This document shows positions 33,337-41,999 of a stretch of 64,000 nucleotides of DNA, piece after piece (the first letter of the stretch is position 1; each line of letters starts with the position of its first letter). Both the position numbers and the translations under genes were made by a program. The DNA is taken from contig JAGXIT010000004.1 in the NCBI GenBank assembly GCA_024635495.1, positions 186,001-250,000 on the forward strand. The letters run 5' to 3'. The notes below the pieces were generated by a model. It was not told the DNA's origin. It was given only the letters and a program-made list of their open reading frames with translations, and searched no databases. The DNA is from Candidatus Saccharimonadota bacterium. Lineage in GTDB: Bacteria; Patescibacteriota; Saccharimonadia; Saccharimonadales; UBA4665.

Positions 33337-33861
33337 TTAGGCCGAGGCCTTAGCTTCAACACCATCAAGCAACGCATGTAGGTTGCCGGAAAGTGCATTT
33401 GTGATGTCATTGACAGGTGAAAGCAGCATGGCGATAGCTTGAGCGATAAGCTGATCCTTGCCAGGCAATACTGCGAGCGCCTTAACATCTTCTGCGCCCA
33501 TGAAGGTGCCAGCTGCGTCAATCGCACCGACAAATTCTAGGGTTGGGTTTGCCTTAGCGAAGTTGTGCAATGCTTGCGCAGGTGCAACTTCGTCCTCAGC
33601 GTTAAACGCGTACAGCAACATACCTTCGAGGGCACTGGTGTCAGCGCCTCTGAGGGCTTCACTTTGCTGTACTGCTTTGATGACCAAGCGGTTCTTGATT
33701 ACCTTGACCTTCGTGCCATTGTCCTTAGCATCCTTGCGGAGCTGTTGGATTGCCTTCACGGTAGTGCCCTGGTACTTTGCAACCACGGTCATCTTGGAGG
33801 ATGAAAGTAAGTCAACAATTTCTGCGACTACTTCATCCTTTTGTAGTTTCGATAAAGCCAT
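33337..33861 (-). CDS. rplJ: 50S ribosomal protein L10
   Basis: Stalk base protein of 174 residues that anchors L7/L12 dimers. Typical N-terminal half (VVAKYQGTTVKAIQQLRKDA, VIKNRLVIKAV) and a C-terminal helix region ending ALLDGVEAKASA. AAGGAA precedes the ATG. Expression is expected to be autoregulated: the about 180-base leader upstream matches an L10 leader and contains a terminator hairpin. Confidence 0.97.
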   Translation of the reverse strand: MALSKLQKDEVVAEIVDLLSSSKMTVVAKYQGTTVKAIQQLRKDAKDNGTKVKVIKNRLVIKAVQQSEALRGADTSALEGMLLYAFNAEDEVAPAQALHNFAKANPTLEFVGAIDAAGTFMGAEDVKALAVLPGKDQLIAQAIAMLLSPVNDITNALSGNLHALLDGVEAKASA

Positions 33862-34040
33862 TCAGTGTTCCTTCCGGCTTTACTTAATATTGTGTGGCGT
33901 ACGATCGACCGTATACACCCCTGTTACATAAAGAAAACGCTCTTGTGTACCAAAAGCGTTTGTGCAATTCGAAATAATAATTTCATCGCCTCGGTGGCAT
34001 TCTTAGTCCGTTATTCACGGTCGCCACTGTCTTTGGTAAC
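33862..34040 (-). promoter_or_regulatory. L10 leader of rplJL with internal terminator hairpin
   Basis: The minus-strand leader contains the L10-leader-like segments ACCAAAGACAGTGGCGACCG and GGACTAAGAATGCCACCGAG. Downstream, AAACGCTCTTG (33935-33945) pairs with CAAAAGCGTTT (33951-33961) to make an 11-bp hairpin with one wobble, followed on the RNA by TCTTT. This gives an attenuator between promoter and rplJ, where L10-L12 binding would favour termination. Confidence 0.8.
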
Positions 34041-34046
34041 AGATGC

Positions 34047-34075
34047 ATTATAGCTGTTTTAACTGATTTTTGCAA
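34047..34075 (-). promoter_or_regulatory. Promoter of rplJL
   Basis: On the minus strand TTGCAA (34070-34075) and TATAAT (34047-34052) are exactly 17 bases apart, a near-consensus housekeeping promoter. Confidence 0.85.
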
Positions 34076-35093
34076 GAACTGATTTGGCTGCAGCAAGTTT
34101 ACCTAAGGCAAGTCTATTACGCGGGTATTCATCAAGTATGTCGTTGTACTCCGCGATGGCTTTTGAAAGAAACTCAGTATCTTTTTGTTGAACACCAATC
34201 TTTCGTAATTGGTCTGCGGGCCATAGCGCGAGATTTATGTTTGGAATCCCCTCATAACTTTCACTAACATCTGCAATTACTTGCTGAGCGAGAGTGTTAT
34301 CACCCTTTTTCGCAAGGTGTAAAACAAGACTACCGAGCTGTTTTGCTTTCTGGATATTGCGCGGATCAACCTCTGGATATATGCCCTTCATGAAATGTAA
34401 TTCAGAAGCAGCTGCCTCGTACTTTCCTCCTTCCAGAAAAAGATACAAGCGGTTGCGCCTCTCGATAATCTGACGTCCAAGAGTGGGGTTATAGAGGGCT
34501 ACAGTTAGAATATGGTTAAAATATTCCTTCCGTTCGTTAATAGGACGCTTTTCCAGGCGCTCCATCTCAGAACCATGGCTTAACCATGGATTAACAGTAA
34601 CCAATTCTTCAAATGAACGATTAAACCTTGAGTTTTGGACCACAAAACTACTGTCCATCTTAGCGATGGCTCGACGATTTTCTTCAATCTGTGCTGGAAC
34701 ACTCATGAGTTGTGTCTGTGTAAAAGCGCCTGTAATATTCCCATTGAAATCGGGTGAGTGGGCATCAATAAGATGAGCTAGGGAACCATTATTCACTGCA
34801 ATCGTGAAGACATGGTCATTCGCAAAAGCAACGTAGTGCGGCACTTTTGCAATTTCTAGCGCTTCAGAAAGCACGATATTGCTACCGTAGCAATTACTCT
34901 GCTGAGCTCTGCTGATAGCGTCAGGGCTTATTTCGATAGTACCGGCTCGTGCCCGCATGGGGGTAATACCTGCTCTCACAATATTACATACATCCTGTGC
35001 ACGCTCAAAAACATCTGGGTCATTACAGGCATTAACCGCTTCAAGCATTGTCGGTTCATCTTCGTTTGGAAGTTTGAGTCTATCAATATACAT
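34059..35093 (-). CDS. Transglutaminase-like protein with TPR-like tail
   Basis: Soluble protein of 344 residues. Residues 40-120 carry a transglutaminase/protease-type triad: Cys68 in SNCYGSN, His94 in ANDHVFTIAVN, and Asp110 in LIDAHSPDF. Residues about 200-340 are helical repeats resembling TPR (YNPTLGRQIIERRNRLYLFL, EYNDILDEYPRNRLALGKLA). This recalls SirB1-type transglutaminase-TPR proteins, whose targets are mostly unknown. No signal peptide. Its end overlaps the rplJ promoter region. Target and reaction type (crosslinking or hydrolysis) are unknown. Confidence 0.65.
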   Translation of the reverse strand: MYIDRLKLPNEDEPTMLEAVNACNDPDVFERAQDVCNIVRAGITPMRARAGTIEISPDAISRAQQSNCYGSNIVLSEALEIAKVPHYVAFANDHVFTIAVNNGSLAHLIDAHSPDFNGNITGAFTQTQLMSVPAQIEENRRAIAKMDSSFVVQNSRFNRSFEELVTVNPWLSHGSEMERLEKRPINERKEYFNHILTVALYNPTLGRQIIERRNRLYLFLEGGKYEAAASELHFMKGIYPEVDPRNIQKAKQLGSLVLHLAKKGDNTLAQQVIADVSESYEGIPNINLALWPADQLRKIGVQQKDTEFLSKAIAEYNDILDEYPRNRLALGKLAAAKSVLAKIS

Positions 35094-35202
35094 AGGTTTC
35101 TTACGATAAAAAATCGGCTATTTACGCCGAAGCATTTATATATAAAATACCCATGACGTCTCCATGTCAATATTTGAGAAGAGAATGGCGTATACTTTGG
35201 TC

Positions 35203-35688
35203 ATGATATCTATGATTGCTGCAGTGAGTGAAAACGGTGTGATTGCACGTAACGGTGCTCTTCCTTGGCGCGTACCCACGGATGTACAATATTTTTTAGA
35301 CAAAACACTCGGAAAAACAGTACTTACCGGGCGTAAAACCTTTGAAACTATAGTCGCAAAACGTGGTAGTTCGTTTCAGTCTGATAGACGAGTGTATGTC
35401 CTGACCCGTGACGTTAGCTATACCTGTTCAGATGTCACGATTCTCCATGACATAGCGGATGTCGATACTACCGGCGACGTGTGGGTGGTGGGTGGTGGTG
35501 AGATATACGGTGAAATGATTGAGGATGCCGACAGGCTCTACATCACCGAAATACATACAGTAGTAGACGGAGATACGTACTTTCCTGCTATTGATAAGTC
35601 AGTTTGGCATGAAATCTCCCGTGAGCCGCACAAAGCAGATACACAGAACGAGTTTGATTTCGACTTCATCATTTACGAAAGAAAATAG
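35203..35688 (+). CDS. folA: Dihydrofolate reductase
   Basis: NADPH-dependent reductase of 161 residues making tetrahydrofolate. Seen: ISMIAAVSENGVIARNGALP, PWRVPTD with the active-site acidic residue, VLTGRKTFETI, and VWVVGGGEIYGEMI. The ATG at 35203 is preferred: TATACT ends 6 bases upstream and the domain begins right there; in-frame starts at 35164 and 35185 add non-conserved residues. Its stop abuts the stop of the convergent tmk-thyX fusion with no gap. Pairing DHFR with ThyX is unusual because ThyX does not produce dihydrofolate. Confidence 0.95.
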   Translation: MISMIAAVSENGVIARNGALPWRVPTDVQYFLDKTLGKTVLTGRKTFETIVAKRGSSFQSDRRVYVLTRDVSYTCSDVTILHDIADVDTTGDVWVVGGGEIYGEMIEDADRLYITEIHTVVDGDTYFPAIDKSVWHEISREPHKADTQNEFDFDFIIYERK

Positions 35689-38031
35689 TTATTTAGTATC
35701 AAGATTGGTGAGTTTGTACTGCGTGTATCTTTCGGCAGCAAGTCTAGTTAGCTCTGGATCTTCGTCTTTGTTCACAAACTTCATACCCGCCGCAATGAGT
35801 GGGTGTACTTCTGCAATCTTCTCGTACATTTCATAGACAAGCTTGCGATAGCCAGGGTGCCCCTGAGGAGCAGTACGCAGCTCAATGAAGTGAAAAGCTT
35901 CGCGGGCATTCATAGTGACACGCCAACGCATCTTGTGGCCGAGAAGCGTCGCGTATTGAGCCTCAAGAGCATAACCCGCAGCCTGGAGTTGGCTATAGAG
36001 ATCAAGACTGATATCGAAACAACGCTCGTACTCATCACTCAAGCCAGCCTCTTCGACAAGTTTTGGTACGTCATAGCCGTGACGAGGTGTTAATTGCTGC
36101 CAACGTAGGTCATCGACAATACGGTGACGTTGCAGGTCACGAAAAATGCCGTAGTCACACATAAGATCGAAAGTGTAATGTATGTTTTCGAGGGCTCGTC
36201 CCGGGCGGTGGCGACGATTGAGCCGCTCGCCGATGTAACTCTTGAGGATTGATTCCTTCTTCGCGTAGGGCAACGCATCGGTTGCAGTTCTTATATCTGC
36301 CATCGATAGCTCGCTGTGGTCGTAGAGAATATCTGCGCTTACCTCTAGCTCATTACGTGGAACGTAAGACACAAGCTCTACCGCAGATGAGTCGCTCGTG
36401 GCATGTTTTGTCGACAATACACTATCTGCTATGTCCTTGACTGAATCGCGAGTATTTGCACGGTATGCGACCAATGCTCCACCACGCTCCGGTTTGTCGG
36501 CTCGCTCGAGGAAAGCTGGAATGACCTTCCGTGCCTCTTTGAGAATAGCTTTGCCAGTCTTTTGTGCTTCTGGCAGTTCGTCACTCAGCAAGTGCATGAT
36601 TAGGCTCTCGAGTGCTTGCCCGGAAGCATAAATGCCCACGGTCGATTTGGTTGCGACTGGCAGTATAGGCCTAATTGCATCACAGGCTTGAGCCTTCGTG
36701 GCGCTTTTCCACGCACCATCGTGCTCTTCTTGAGGTGTTTTCGAGTTTATGCGGACATATTCCGTCAGTTTCTTAACGAGGTCAGAGTATATCTCGAAGA
36801 TTGCATCCATCGACTGGACGTAACGTATTCTCACGTCTTTTTTGAGGCCGGTCGGTACGTGATAACGATAGTGACCTTGAGCGTCCTTTTGATCGAAATA
36901 TATATAGCGAGTTGACTGCTCGAGATAAGCGGCCAGGCGCCCCCACTCAAGCTTCTTCGTTAGAAGGTTGCTCGCGTTCTCAACCACGATGTGCTGGCCC
37001 ACAAGTTGTTGAACGGAATCATCGCCGTAGGCTGTGATGACGCGGTGCAGGAGTTGGCCATCCTTATCTTCTTTGCCAATAAACTCATCAAGCAGTGTGA
37101 TGCGCATATCATCACCCCGACGACTTAGCCGGGCCATGGCGGCCGCAACCGTAAGCGGCGCGATATTATTCGTGAAGGCATAGACGTTATCAGTCGTGTT
37201 CGTAACAAGTGGAGCAAGTGTTGCACGACCACTATCAGTAATCTCGTTGAGTCCTTGTGAGTTTTTAATGACCAGTGCGTTGTCTACGGAATTTTGTTCC
37301 GATGTTGCGGTGGCCACCGGCGGCTCTATAACGGGGGTAGTCTTTGCTGGTGGATTTGCAGCCAGGACTTCGGCAATGGATTGCGGCTCAGATTTTTGTC
37401 TTGTTGCCATTGCTGAACTTACGTGTCCCCATACTTCTTTGAATACTTCTTCGATACTGCCTGTTGCATGCACGACCGGTAAATTACGCTGCTTAGCTTC
37501 CCAGAGGTAGCCTGCTCGAACTCGTTCGTAGAAACCTTCGTCGAGGTTACCGAACTTGCCATGGCTCACTTTGCGTGCTCCTAATCGGTCGACGAGCACT
37601 TGTACTGGCGCATCGAGTACAACCATCATATCTGGCTGCATGTCACCAACGGCAAAGTCAATAATCTCATTAATGCGTTTGTAATCAGTAATGTCGCCAC
37701 GGCCATAATACTGATTTGCAAGCGTTGTCAGGTAGCTTCTATCAACCAGGCACGTGACCCCATTTGCGACGGCGTTACGAATAACCTCCAGTGACTGCAC
37801 TCGTGCAGCATTAAAGAGTAGGACTTCAGTTTCGGTCTTAGTGGGATAACGAGGATCAAGTAGTATGTGTCGAAGCGCTCGGGCGGTTAAATCATTTTGG
37901 CTGTCTGGTTCGCGCATAATCTTCACCGGTAAGCCAGCTTTTCTGAGCATGTCACCGACCATATTCACCATAGTCGTTTTACCGACACCTTCAGCACCTT
38001 CTATGACTATGTATTTACCAATTTGGGTCAT
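35689..38031 (-). CDS. Fusion of thymidylate kinase and duplicated ThyX-like thymidylate synthase
   Basis: Protein of 780 residues. Residues 1-212 are thymidylate kinase (Walker A EGAEGVGKT at 11-19, DRSYLTT near 117). A Pro/Ala/Ser linker (about 212-265) leads to two ThyX-like halves: one near 270-530 with EQSTRYIYFD, the other near 560-760 with QRHRIVDDLRWQQLTPRHGYD, in which RHR matches the ThyX flavin/dUMP motif though the rest diverges from RHRxxSxNExSxR. The fusion would make dTMP and convert it to dTDP in one chain. AAAGGTGA precedes the ATG and dcd lies 24 bases upstream in the same operon. Confidence 0.88.
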   Translation of the reverse strand: MTQIGKYIVIEGAEGVGKTTMVNMVGDMLRKAGLPVKIMREPDSQNDLTARALRHILLDPRYPTKTETEVLLFNAARVQSLEVIRNAVANGVTCLVDRSYLTTLANQYYGRGDITDYKRINEIIDFAVGDMQPDMMVVLDAPVQVLVDRLGARKVSHGKFGNLDEGFYERVRAGYLWEAKQRNLPVVHATGSIEEVFKEVWGHVSSAMATRQKSEPQSIAEVLAANPPAKTTPVIEPPVATATSEQNSVDNALVIKNSQGLNEITDSGRATLAPLVTNTTDNVYAFTNNIAPLTVAAAMARLSRRGDDMRITLLDEFIGKEDKDGQLLHRVITAYGDDSVQQLVGQHIVVENASNLLTKKLEWGRLAAYLEQSTRYIYFDQKDAQGHYRYHVPTGLKKDVRIRYVQSMDAIFEIYSDLVKKLTEYVRINSKTPQEEHDGAWKSATKAQACDAIRPILPVATKSTVGIYASGQALESLIMHLLSDELPEAQKTGKAILKEARKVIPAFLERADKPERGGALVAYRANTRDSVKDIADSVLSTKHATSDSSAVELVSYVPRNELEVSADILYDHSELSMADIRTATDALPYAKKESILKSYIGERLNRRHRPGRALENIHYTFDLMCDYGIFRDLQRHRIVDDLRWQQLTPRHGYDVPKLVEEAGLSDEYERCFDISLDLYSQLQAAGYALEAQYATLLGHKMRWRVTMNAREAFHFIELRTAPQGHPGYRKLVYEMYEKIAEVHPLIAAGMKFVNKDEDPELTRLAAERYTQYKLTNLDTK

Positions 38032-38055
38032 ATGCTAGTCACCTTTCGAAAGCTA

Positions 38056-38769
38056 TCAGTCATAACTCATGCCTTCGATTTTTGTGGGCATACGTCGCTC
38101 GTCACGGTATGCTTGCGGCAGCATGAGACTTGGCGACCAGCTTTTGATAAGTGTATCGATATCTGTGCCTGTCTGGTACTTGCCACTGAAGCCACCGTCA
38201 CGACCGGCACCGTAATTGCCATCGACTTCGCCGGTTTCGTGGAAGATGATCTGTGCAATGCGTTCGCCTACGGGCAAGACGACCATTTCACGATTGTTCA
38301 GGTTGTAGATTTCAAGGGTTAGACGGTTGATATAGCCTGGATCAATCCAGCCTGCATCGAAGCAGACTGCCACGCCATTGCGTCCCCAACTACTTCGGCT
38401 GCGTACTTCACAAGCTCCTGGTGGTTTAATGCCGAAAAATTCATGTGTATGTGCGAGAATCCTCTCGCCCGGTTTGAGCGCAATGACTGGATGATCGAGC
38501 GGAATGCCCTCTATTGGTCGGTGCCCATTCAGCTTCGCCCACTCACCATGCGCCATGGCTCTATACGGTCCATCGAAATATCGTTCAACATCTTCGCGGT
38601 CAAATGGGTTATATATCGTCCGCTCATTAGCAGGCTCAATTCTGTAAAAATAATAACCAAGTGTTACGTCGAGACTAGCATGACTGACATGTTTGTCATC
38701 AAAAGGATGGCATACGATGTGGTTGTCATTGATAGCTTGCCGAATCTGTTTATTGCTGTAGACGCTCAT
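38056..38769 (-). CDS. dcd: dCTP deaminase (dUTPase fold)
   Basis: Trimeric enzyme of 237 residues that deaminates dCTP to dUTP, possibly also hydrolysing it to dUMP. Motifs: SRSSWGRNGVAV with the Arg/Ser pair near 139-150, and GWIDPGYINRLTLEIYNL. The ATG at 38769 gives the normal N-terminus (MSVYSNKQIRQAI); the longer frame to 38868 adds a non-conserved leader. GGAGGG lies 13-18 bases upstream. It supplies the deoxyuridylate that ThyX needs, and sits in front of the tmk-thyX fusion. Mono- versus bifunctional activity cannot be told. Confidence 0.93.
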   Translation of the reverse strand: MSVYSNKQIRQAINDNHIVCHPFDDKHVSHASLDVTLGYYFYRIEPANERTIYNPFDREDVERYFDGPYRAMAHGEWAKLNGHRPIEGIPLDHPVIALKPGERILAHTHEFFGIKPPGACEVRSRSSWGRNGVAVCFDAGWIDPGYINRLTLEIYNLNNREMVVLPVGERIAQIIFHETGEVDGNYGAGRDGGFSGKYQTGTDIDTLIKSWSPSLMLPQAYRDERRMPTKIEGMSYD

Positions 38770-38855
38770 AGTGAAGCGAAACCCTCCATTACCTCTTGAT
38801 GAGCTCCCACCTGCCCTGTTGCTCTCTATTGTAAATTTCAAAAAGATATATAGCA

Positions 38856-38892
38856 ATACAGTCGGCACAATTTTACAACTGGCCGACTGTAT
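38856..38892 (-). terminator. Terminator of rplKA
   Basis: ATACAGTCGGC (38856-38866) and GCCGACTGTAT (38882-38892) form a perfect 11-bp stem after the rplA stop on the minus strand; a T-rich stretch follows about 10 bases later. Confidence 0.65.
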
Positions 38893-38907
38893 AGAGACGA
38901 ATGAAAC

Positions 38908-39924
38908 TTATTCGTTTGGATTTACGGTTACGCTCGGACCCATCGTGGTAGTGACATGTACAGCCTTGATGTAGACGCCCTTTACGCTAGCTGGCTTAGC
39001 ATTTTTTATACTAGTCATGACAGCGTTTGCATTTTCGAGTAATCGCTTACCACCGAAGCTTACCTTGCCAATAGCGAGGTGCACGATACCAGTTGTATCG
39101 ACGCGGAACTCAACTCGCCCGGCCTTGGCTTCTGCTACTGCCCTCTGGAGGTCAGTTGTGACGGTACCACTCTTAGGGTTTGGCATAAGGCCTCGTGGAC
39201 CAAGCAATCGAGCGTACTTGCCCAACTGAGCCATATTTGCTGGTGTTGAGACAAGAATGTCGAAATCAATTGTGCCCTTTTCAAGCAATTTCTTGATAGT
39301 TTCGATGCCCGAGACATCAGCACCTTCGATATTTTCCTCAGCGAATACCGCGACGCGGACGGTTTTACCGGTTCCTTGTGGCAGGGTGAGGTTGGTACGA
39401 ATGTTTTGATCAGCTTGTCGTGGATCGACGCCAAGGTTTACATGCAGTTCAACGCTCGCGTCGAACTTAACACCGCTAGTCTTGGTCGCTAACTCTACCG
39501 CCTCTTTGAGACTGTAGACTTTGTCTTTTTCGATAAGCTCAGCTGATTTGCGGTAACCTTTGCTGCGGCGCTCTAGTAAACTACGAGCTGGTTTGACTGG
39601 CTGTTTTGGCTTGTCGGCTGCAGCAGCTTCTGCTTCATCACGGTGTTTTTGGCTTTCAATCTTCTCAGCTTTTGCTTCGGCTTCTTCGAGGCCTTTTGCA
39701 CTTCGTTTGCCAGCTTTTGCAAGCTTAGTTTCAGCGTCAGCTTCTTCTGCTTGAATCTTTTCACCTTCTTCTGCAACTTCTAAATTGCCTGCCTCGACTG
39801 GCTCAACTGGTGTTTGGCTCATTGCAGCGATTGCTGCAGTTATCTGTGCGACGGTGTCTTTGCTCGTAACTTTTAAACCCATTTCCTGAGCCTCTTTAAG
39901 TAGATCTGCTTTTTTGACTGCCAT
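38908..39924 (-). CDS. rplA: 50S ribosomal protein L1 with long N-terminal extension
   Basis: 338 residues, of which about 115-338 are a normal L1 ([37 protein letters not shown]). The first 110 residues are extra: a helical segment [20 protein letters not shown] that resembles a SAP/Rho-N-type fold, then a highly charged Ala/Glu/Lys stretch. The ATG at 39924 has AAAGGAG at good spacing and is chosen over an in-frame start at 39969. Typical bacterial L1 is about 230 residues. L1 normally binds 23S rRNA and its own operon leader. Follows rplK by 78 bases. Confidence 0.95.
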   Translation of the reverse strand: MAVKKADLLKEAQEMGLKVTSKDTVAQITAAIAAMSQTPVEPVEAGNLEVAEEGEKIQAEEADAETKLAKAGKRSAKGLEEAEAKAEKIESQKHRDEAEAAAADKPKQPVKPARSLLERRSKGYRKSAELIEKDKVYSLKEAVELATKTSGVKFDASVELHVNLGVDPRQADQNIRTNLTLPQGTGKTVRVAVFAEENIEGADVSGIETIKKLLEKGTIDFDILVSTPANMAQLGKYARLLGPRGLMPNPKSGTVTTDLQRAVAEAKAGRVEFRVDTTGIVHLAIGKVSFGGKRLLENANAVMTSIKNAKPASVKGVYIKAVHVTTTMGPSVTVNPNE

Positions 39925-40002
39925 GATTATCAACTCCTTTCGTGGTGCATGCGGCGTATCGCCTCCCACGTTAATATTTACTCTATAATTAAGCCTGTAA
40001 AA

Positions 40003-40431
40003 TTAGGCTTCTACTTCGACACCCATACTGCGCGCAGTACCAGCTACCATCTTCATGACAGCTTCGACATCATCAGTATTCATGTCCATTGCCTTATCTT
40101 CGGCGATTTTGCGTAAGTCAGCTTGGCTGAGCTTCTTTGCGATCTTTTCGCTATTAGGCTTGCCAGAACCCTTTTGTATGCCAAGCGCCGCACGTATGCG
40201 GTCGTCGGTTGGTTCTGCGACAACACGGAATGTCATAGTTTTGTCATCATATACAGTGATATGTGCAGTAACCATTTTGCCCATCATGTCTCGAGTAGCA
40301 TCATTAAACGGATTAATAAAATCCATCATGTTGACTCCGTATTGACCGAGGGTACTACCAACTGGGGGCGCAGCGGATGCCTGGCCACCTTTAATTTTTA
40401 GTTTCAAGTTTGCTTTGACGACTTTTGCCAT
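40003..40431 (-). CDS. rplK: 50S ribosomal protein L11
   Basis: 142 residues with the standard L11 start (LKLKIKGGQASAAPPVGSTL) and the C-terminal rRNA-binding domain ending IVKMVAGTARSMGVEV-like. It binds the GTPase-associated centre of 23S rRNA. AAGGAG precedes the ATG. Confidence 0.97.
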   Translation of the reverse strand: MAKVVKANLKLKIKGGQASAAPPVGSTLGQYGVNMMDFINPFNDATRDMMGKMVTAHITVYDDKTMTFRVVAEPTDDRIRAALGIQKGSGKPNSEKIAKKLSQADLRKIAEDKAMDMNTDDVEAVMKMVAGTARSMGVEVEA

Positions 40432-40624
40432 CTATTTCTCCTTATAATTACGAATATTCGCCACCCAGCGAGTGCCGGTTTGAAGCGTGGTTACTAATTC
40501 TCCTACCTTTTAGTAGTGCGTAACTGCGTTATTTTAGCAGTTTCTACCATAAAATACTAGGGTGGACAGCTAACACAGAAACTTTTCTTACTATATATTA
40601 TAACACAAAAGTCAATTGTATCAA
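40432..40624 (-). promoter_or_regulatory. Promoter and leader of rplKA
   Basis: TTGATA (40619-40624) and TATAAT (40597-40602) are 16 bases apart on the minus strand. The roughly 160-base leader that follows holds a hairpin AACTGC/GCAGTT and other pairing; L1 feedback binding is expected in such leaders but the site was not identified. Confidence 0.6.
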
Positions 40625-40646
40625 AATAGCTTCGTAAACTATACTG

Positions 40647-40895
40647 CTATATATCATTAGTTTTTTGGGACTGGTGTCTGTATTCCACGGCTAAGGCACT
40701 GAGACCGATTCCAGCTAGTGCACAAGCACCCGCTGTTATACCCAAGAACGCGGCCGAAGGCACCGACTCGGCTGTAAAAGCAAAATAGGTAGCAGCTGAA
40801 CCTGCAACGAAAGCTATCGAAGAAGCACTCGTAAACTCAAGTGACCGTTTTTTGGCATGCTCGGTGTCGATTTCACGAGGTTCTTTTTCGTTCAT
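40647..40895 (-). CDS. Small two-helix membrane protein of unknown function
   Basis: 82 residues: a charged N-terminus (EKEPREIDTEHAKKRS), two hydrophobic helices (about 25-43 and 48-69), and a polar tail. No family recognised. It starts 4 bases after nusG and is thus in the secE-nusG transcript, between nusG and the rplK promoter. It may be lineage-specific. Confidence 0.6.
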   Translation of the reverse strand: MNEKEPREIDTEHAKKRSLEFTSASSIAFVAGSAATYFAFTAESVPSAAFLGITAGACALAGIGLSALAVEYRHQSQKTNDI

Positions 40896-40899
40896 GGGG

Positions 40900-41445
40900 C
40901 TACACTCGTTTTACTTGAAGGCTGTCGAGTTCGACTGGTGTTTCACGGCCAAACATATTGACGAGAACTTTGAGCTTACCTTTTTGTGGGTCAATCTCAT
41001 TAACAGATCCGTCGAAGCCTTTGAATGGCCCGTCGATGATACTGACAACTTCGCCAATGGCAAAATCTATCTTGTGCTTTGGTTGCTCGAGGCCCATGCG
41101 TTTTTGAATCTTCTCGATTTCATCTGGGTCGACTGGAGTTGGCTCCGTGCCGCTACCGACGAAACCAGTCACGCTTGGAGTGTTACGTACGATGTACCAA
41201 GCATCTTCGCTCATCTTCATCTGTACGAGTACGTAGCCCTGGAATATGCGCTTCTCGACGATTTTACGCTTACCATTTTTAATCTCGATCTGCTTTTCTT
41301 TCGGTACAAGTGCCTGGAAAATCTTATCTTTCATGTCAAGTGACTCGGCGCGTTGGCGGATACTCTCGGCAACTTTCTCTTCGTAGCCGCTGTAGGTGTG
41401 GATTGCATACCACTGCTTGCTTGTGTCGTAACGCTTATTATTCAT
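40900..41445 (-). CDS. nusG: Transcription termination/antitermination factor NusG
   Basis: 181 residues with the NGN domain (WYAIHTYSGYEEKVAESIRQ, IFQGYVLVQMKMSEDAWYIV) and a C-terminal KOW domain (FAIGEVVSIIDGPFKGFDG). It binds RNA polymerase and links it to Rho or ribosomes. Follows secE by 15 bases, the classic order secE-nusG. Confidence 0.97.
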   Translation of the reverse strand: MNNKRYDTSKQWYAIHTYSGYEEKVAESIRQRAESLDMKDKIFQALVPKEKQIEIKNGKRKIVEKRIFQGYVLVQMKMSEDAWYIVRNTPSVTGFVGSGTEPTPVDPDEIEKIQKRMGLEQPKHKIDFAIGEVVSIIDGPFKGFDGSVNEIDPQKGKLKVLVNMFGRETPVELDSLQVKRV

Positions 41446-41460
41446 ATCTCTTAGTACTCC

Positions 41461-41892
41461 TTAATTCAACAATATCTGTCTAAATAATTTATCAAGTCCG
41501 TAATCTACCAAAGCAATGAATAAGCCGAAAGCTACTGAAAATATAAGGACTGCGCCGGTAAGCCGGAAGCTTTCGTGCCTGGTTGGCCAAGTAACTTGCT
41601 TCAGCTCTTTCCAGCTTGACTTAAAATATCCAAAACCAAGCATGCGGCCAATAAATTGTATGGCTCGGAGGCGGAAGAACCATCGTAGTCCGTGGCCAAT
41701 TTGCTTGAGAGGTGGCTTGTGACTAACCCATGCAAATACTTTTCCGACGTACTTCAGTGCCTGCAATAAATAACGTACTGGCCAAAAGAAACCAGTCCAA
41801 AATGCTTTGCCCAAATCTTGGTTCTCGCTTGTGTTCTTATTAGAAGTTTTCTTCGCCACTCCCTTTTCTCTCTTTCTGGATTTACGTGGCAC
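41461..41892 (-). CDS. secE: Preprotein translocase subunit SecE with N-terminal extension
   Basis: 143 residues: a basic N-terminal tail, an extra hydrophobic/aromatic segment near 30-85, and the conserved SecE core SSWKELKQVTWPTRHESFRL followed by one membrane helix. SecE clamps SecY in the export channel. Bacterial minimal SecE is about 60 residues, so the front half is lineage-specific. The frame opens with GTG at 41892; a second GTG at 41859, preceded by a purine-rich AGAGAGAAAAGG, is an equally plausible start. Confidence 0.88.
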   Translation of the reverse strand: MPRKSRKREKGVAKKTSNKNTSENQDLGKAFWTGFFWPVRYLLQALKYVGKVFAWVSHKPPLKQIGHGLRWFFRLRAIQFIGRMLGFGYFKSSWKELKQVTWPTRHESFRLTGAVLIFSVAFGLFIALVDYGLDKLFRQILLN

Positions 41893-41917
41893 ATGGCGTG
41901 CGTTGTCTTACCAAATT

Positions 41918-41981
41918 AAAAAACCTACAGTTAGTTGTAGGCGTTCATGTCAATAATACGCTATTCGTTAAGGCAAATCAA
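41918..41981 (-). promoter_or_regulatory. secE promoter followed by a terminator-like hairpin
   Basis: TTGATT (41976-41981) and TATTAT (41953-41958) are 17 bases apart on the minus strand. About 5 bases after the expected start, CCTACA and TGTAGG (41924-41941) form a 6-bp hairpin followed by TTTTTT. This looks like a small attenuator or a 5'-end stabilising hairpin ahead of secE-nusG. Confidence 0.55.
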
Positions 41982-41999
41982 GATGGTATAGTAGTGTCT

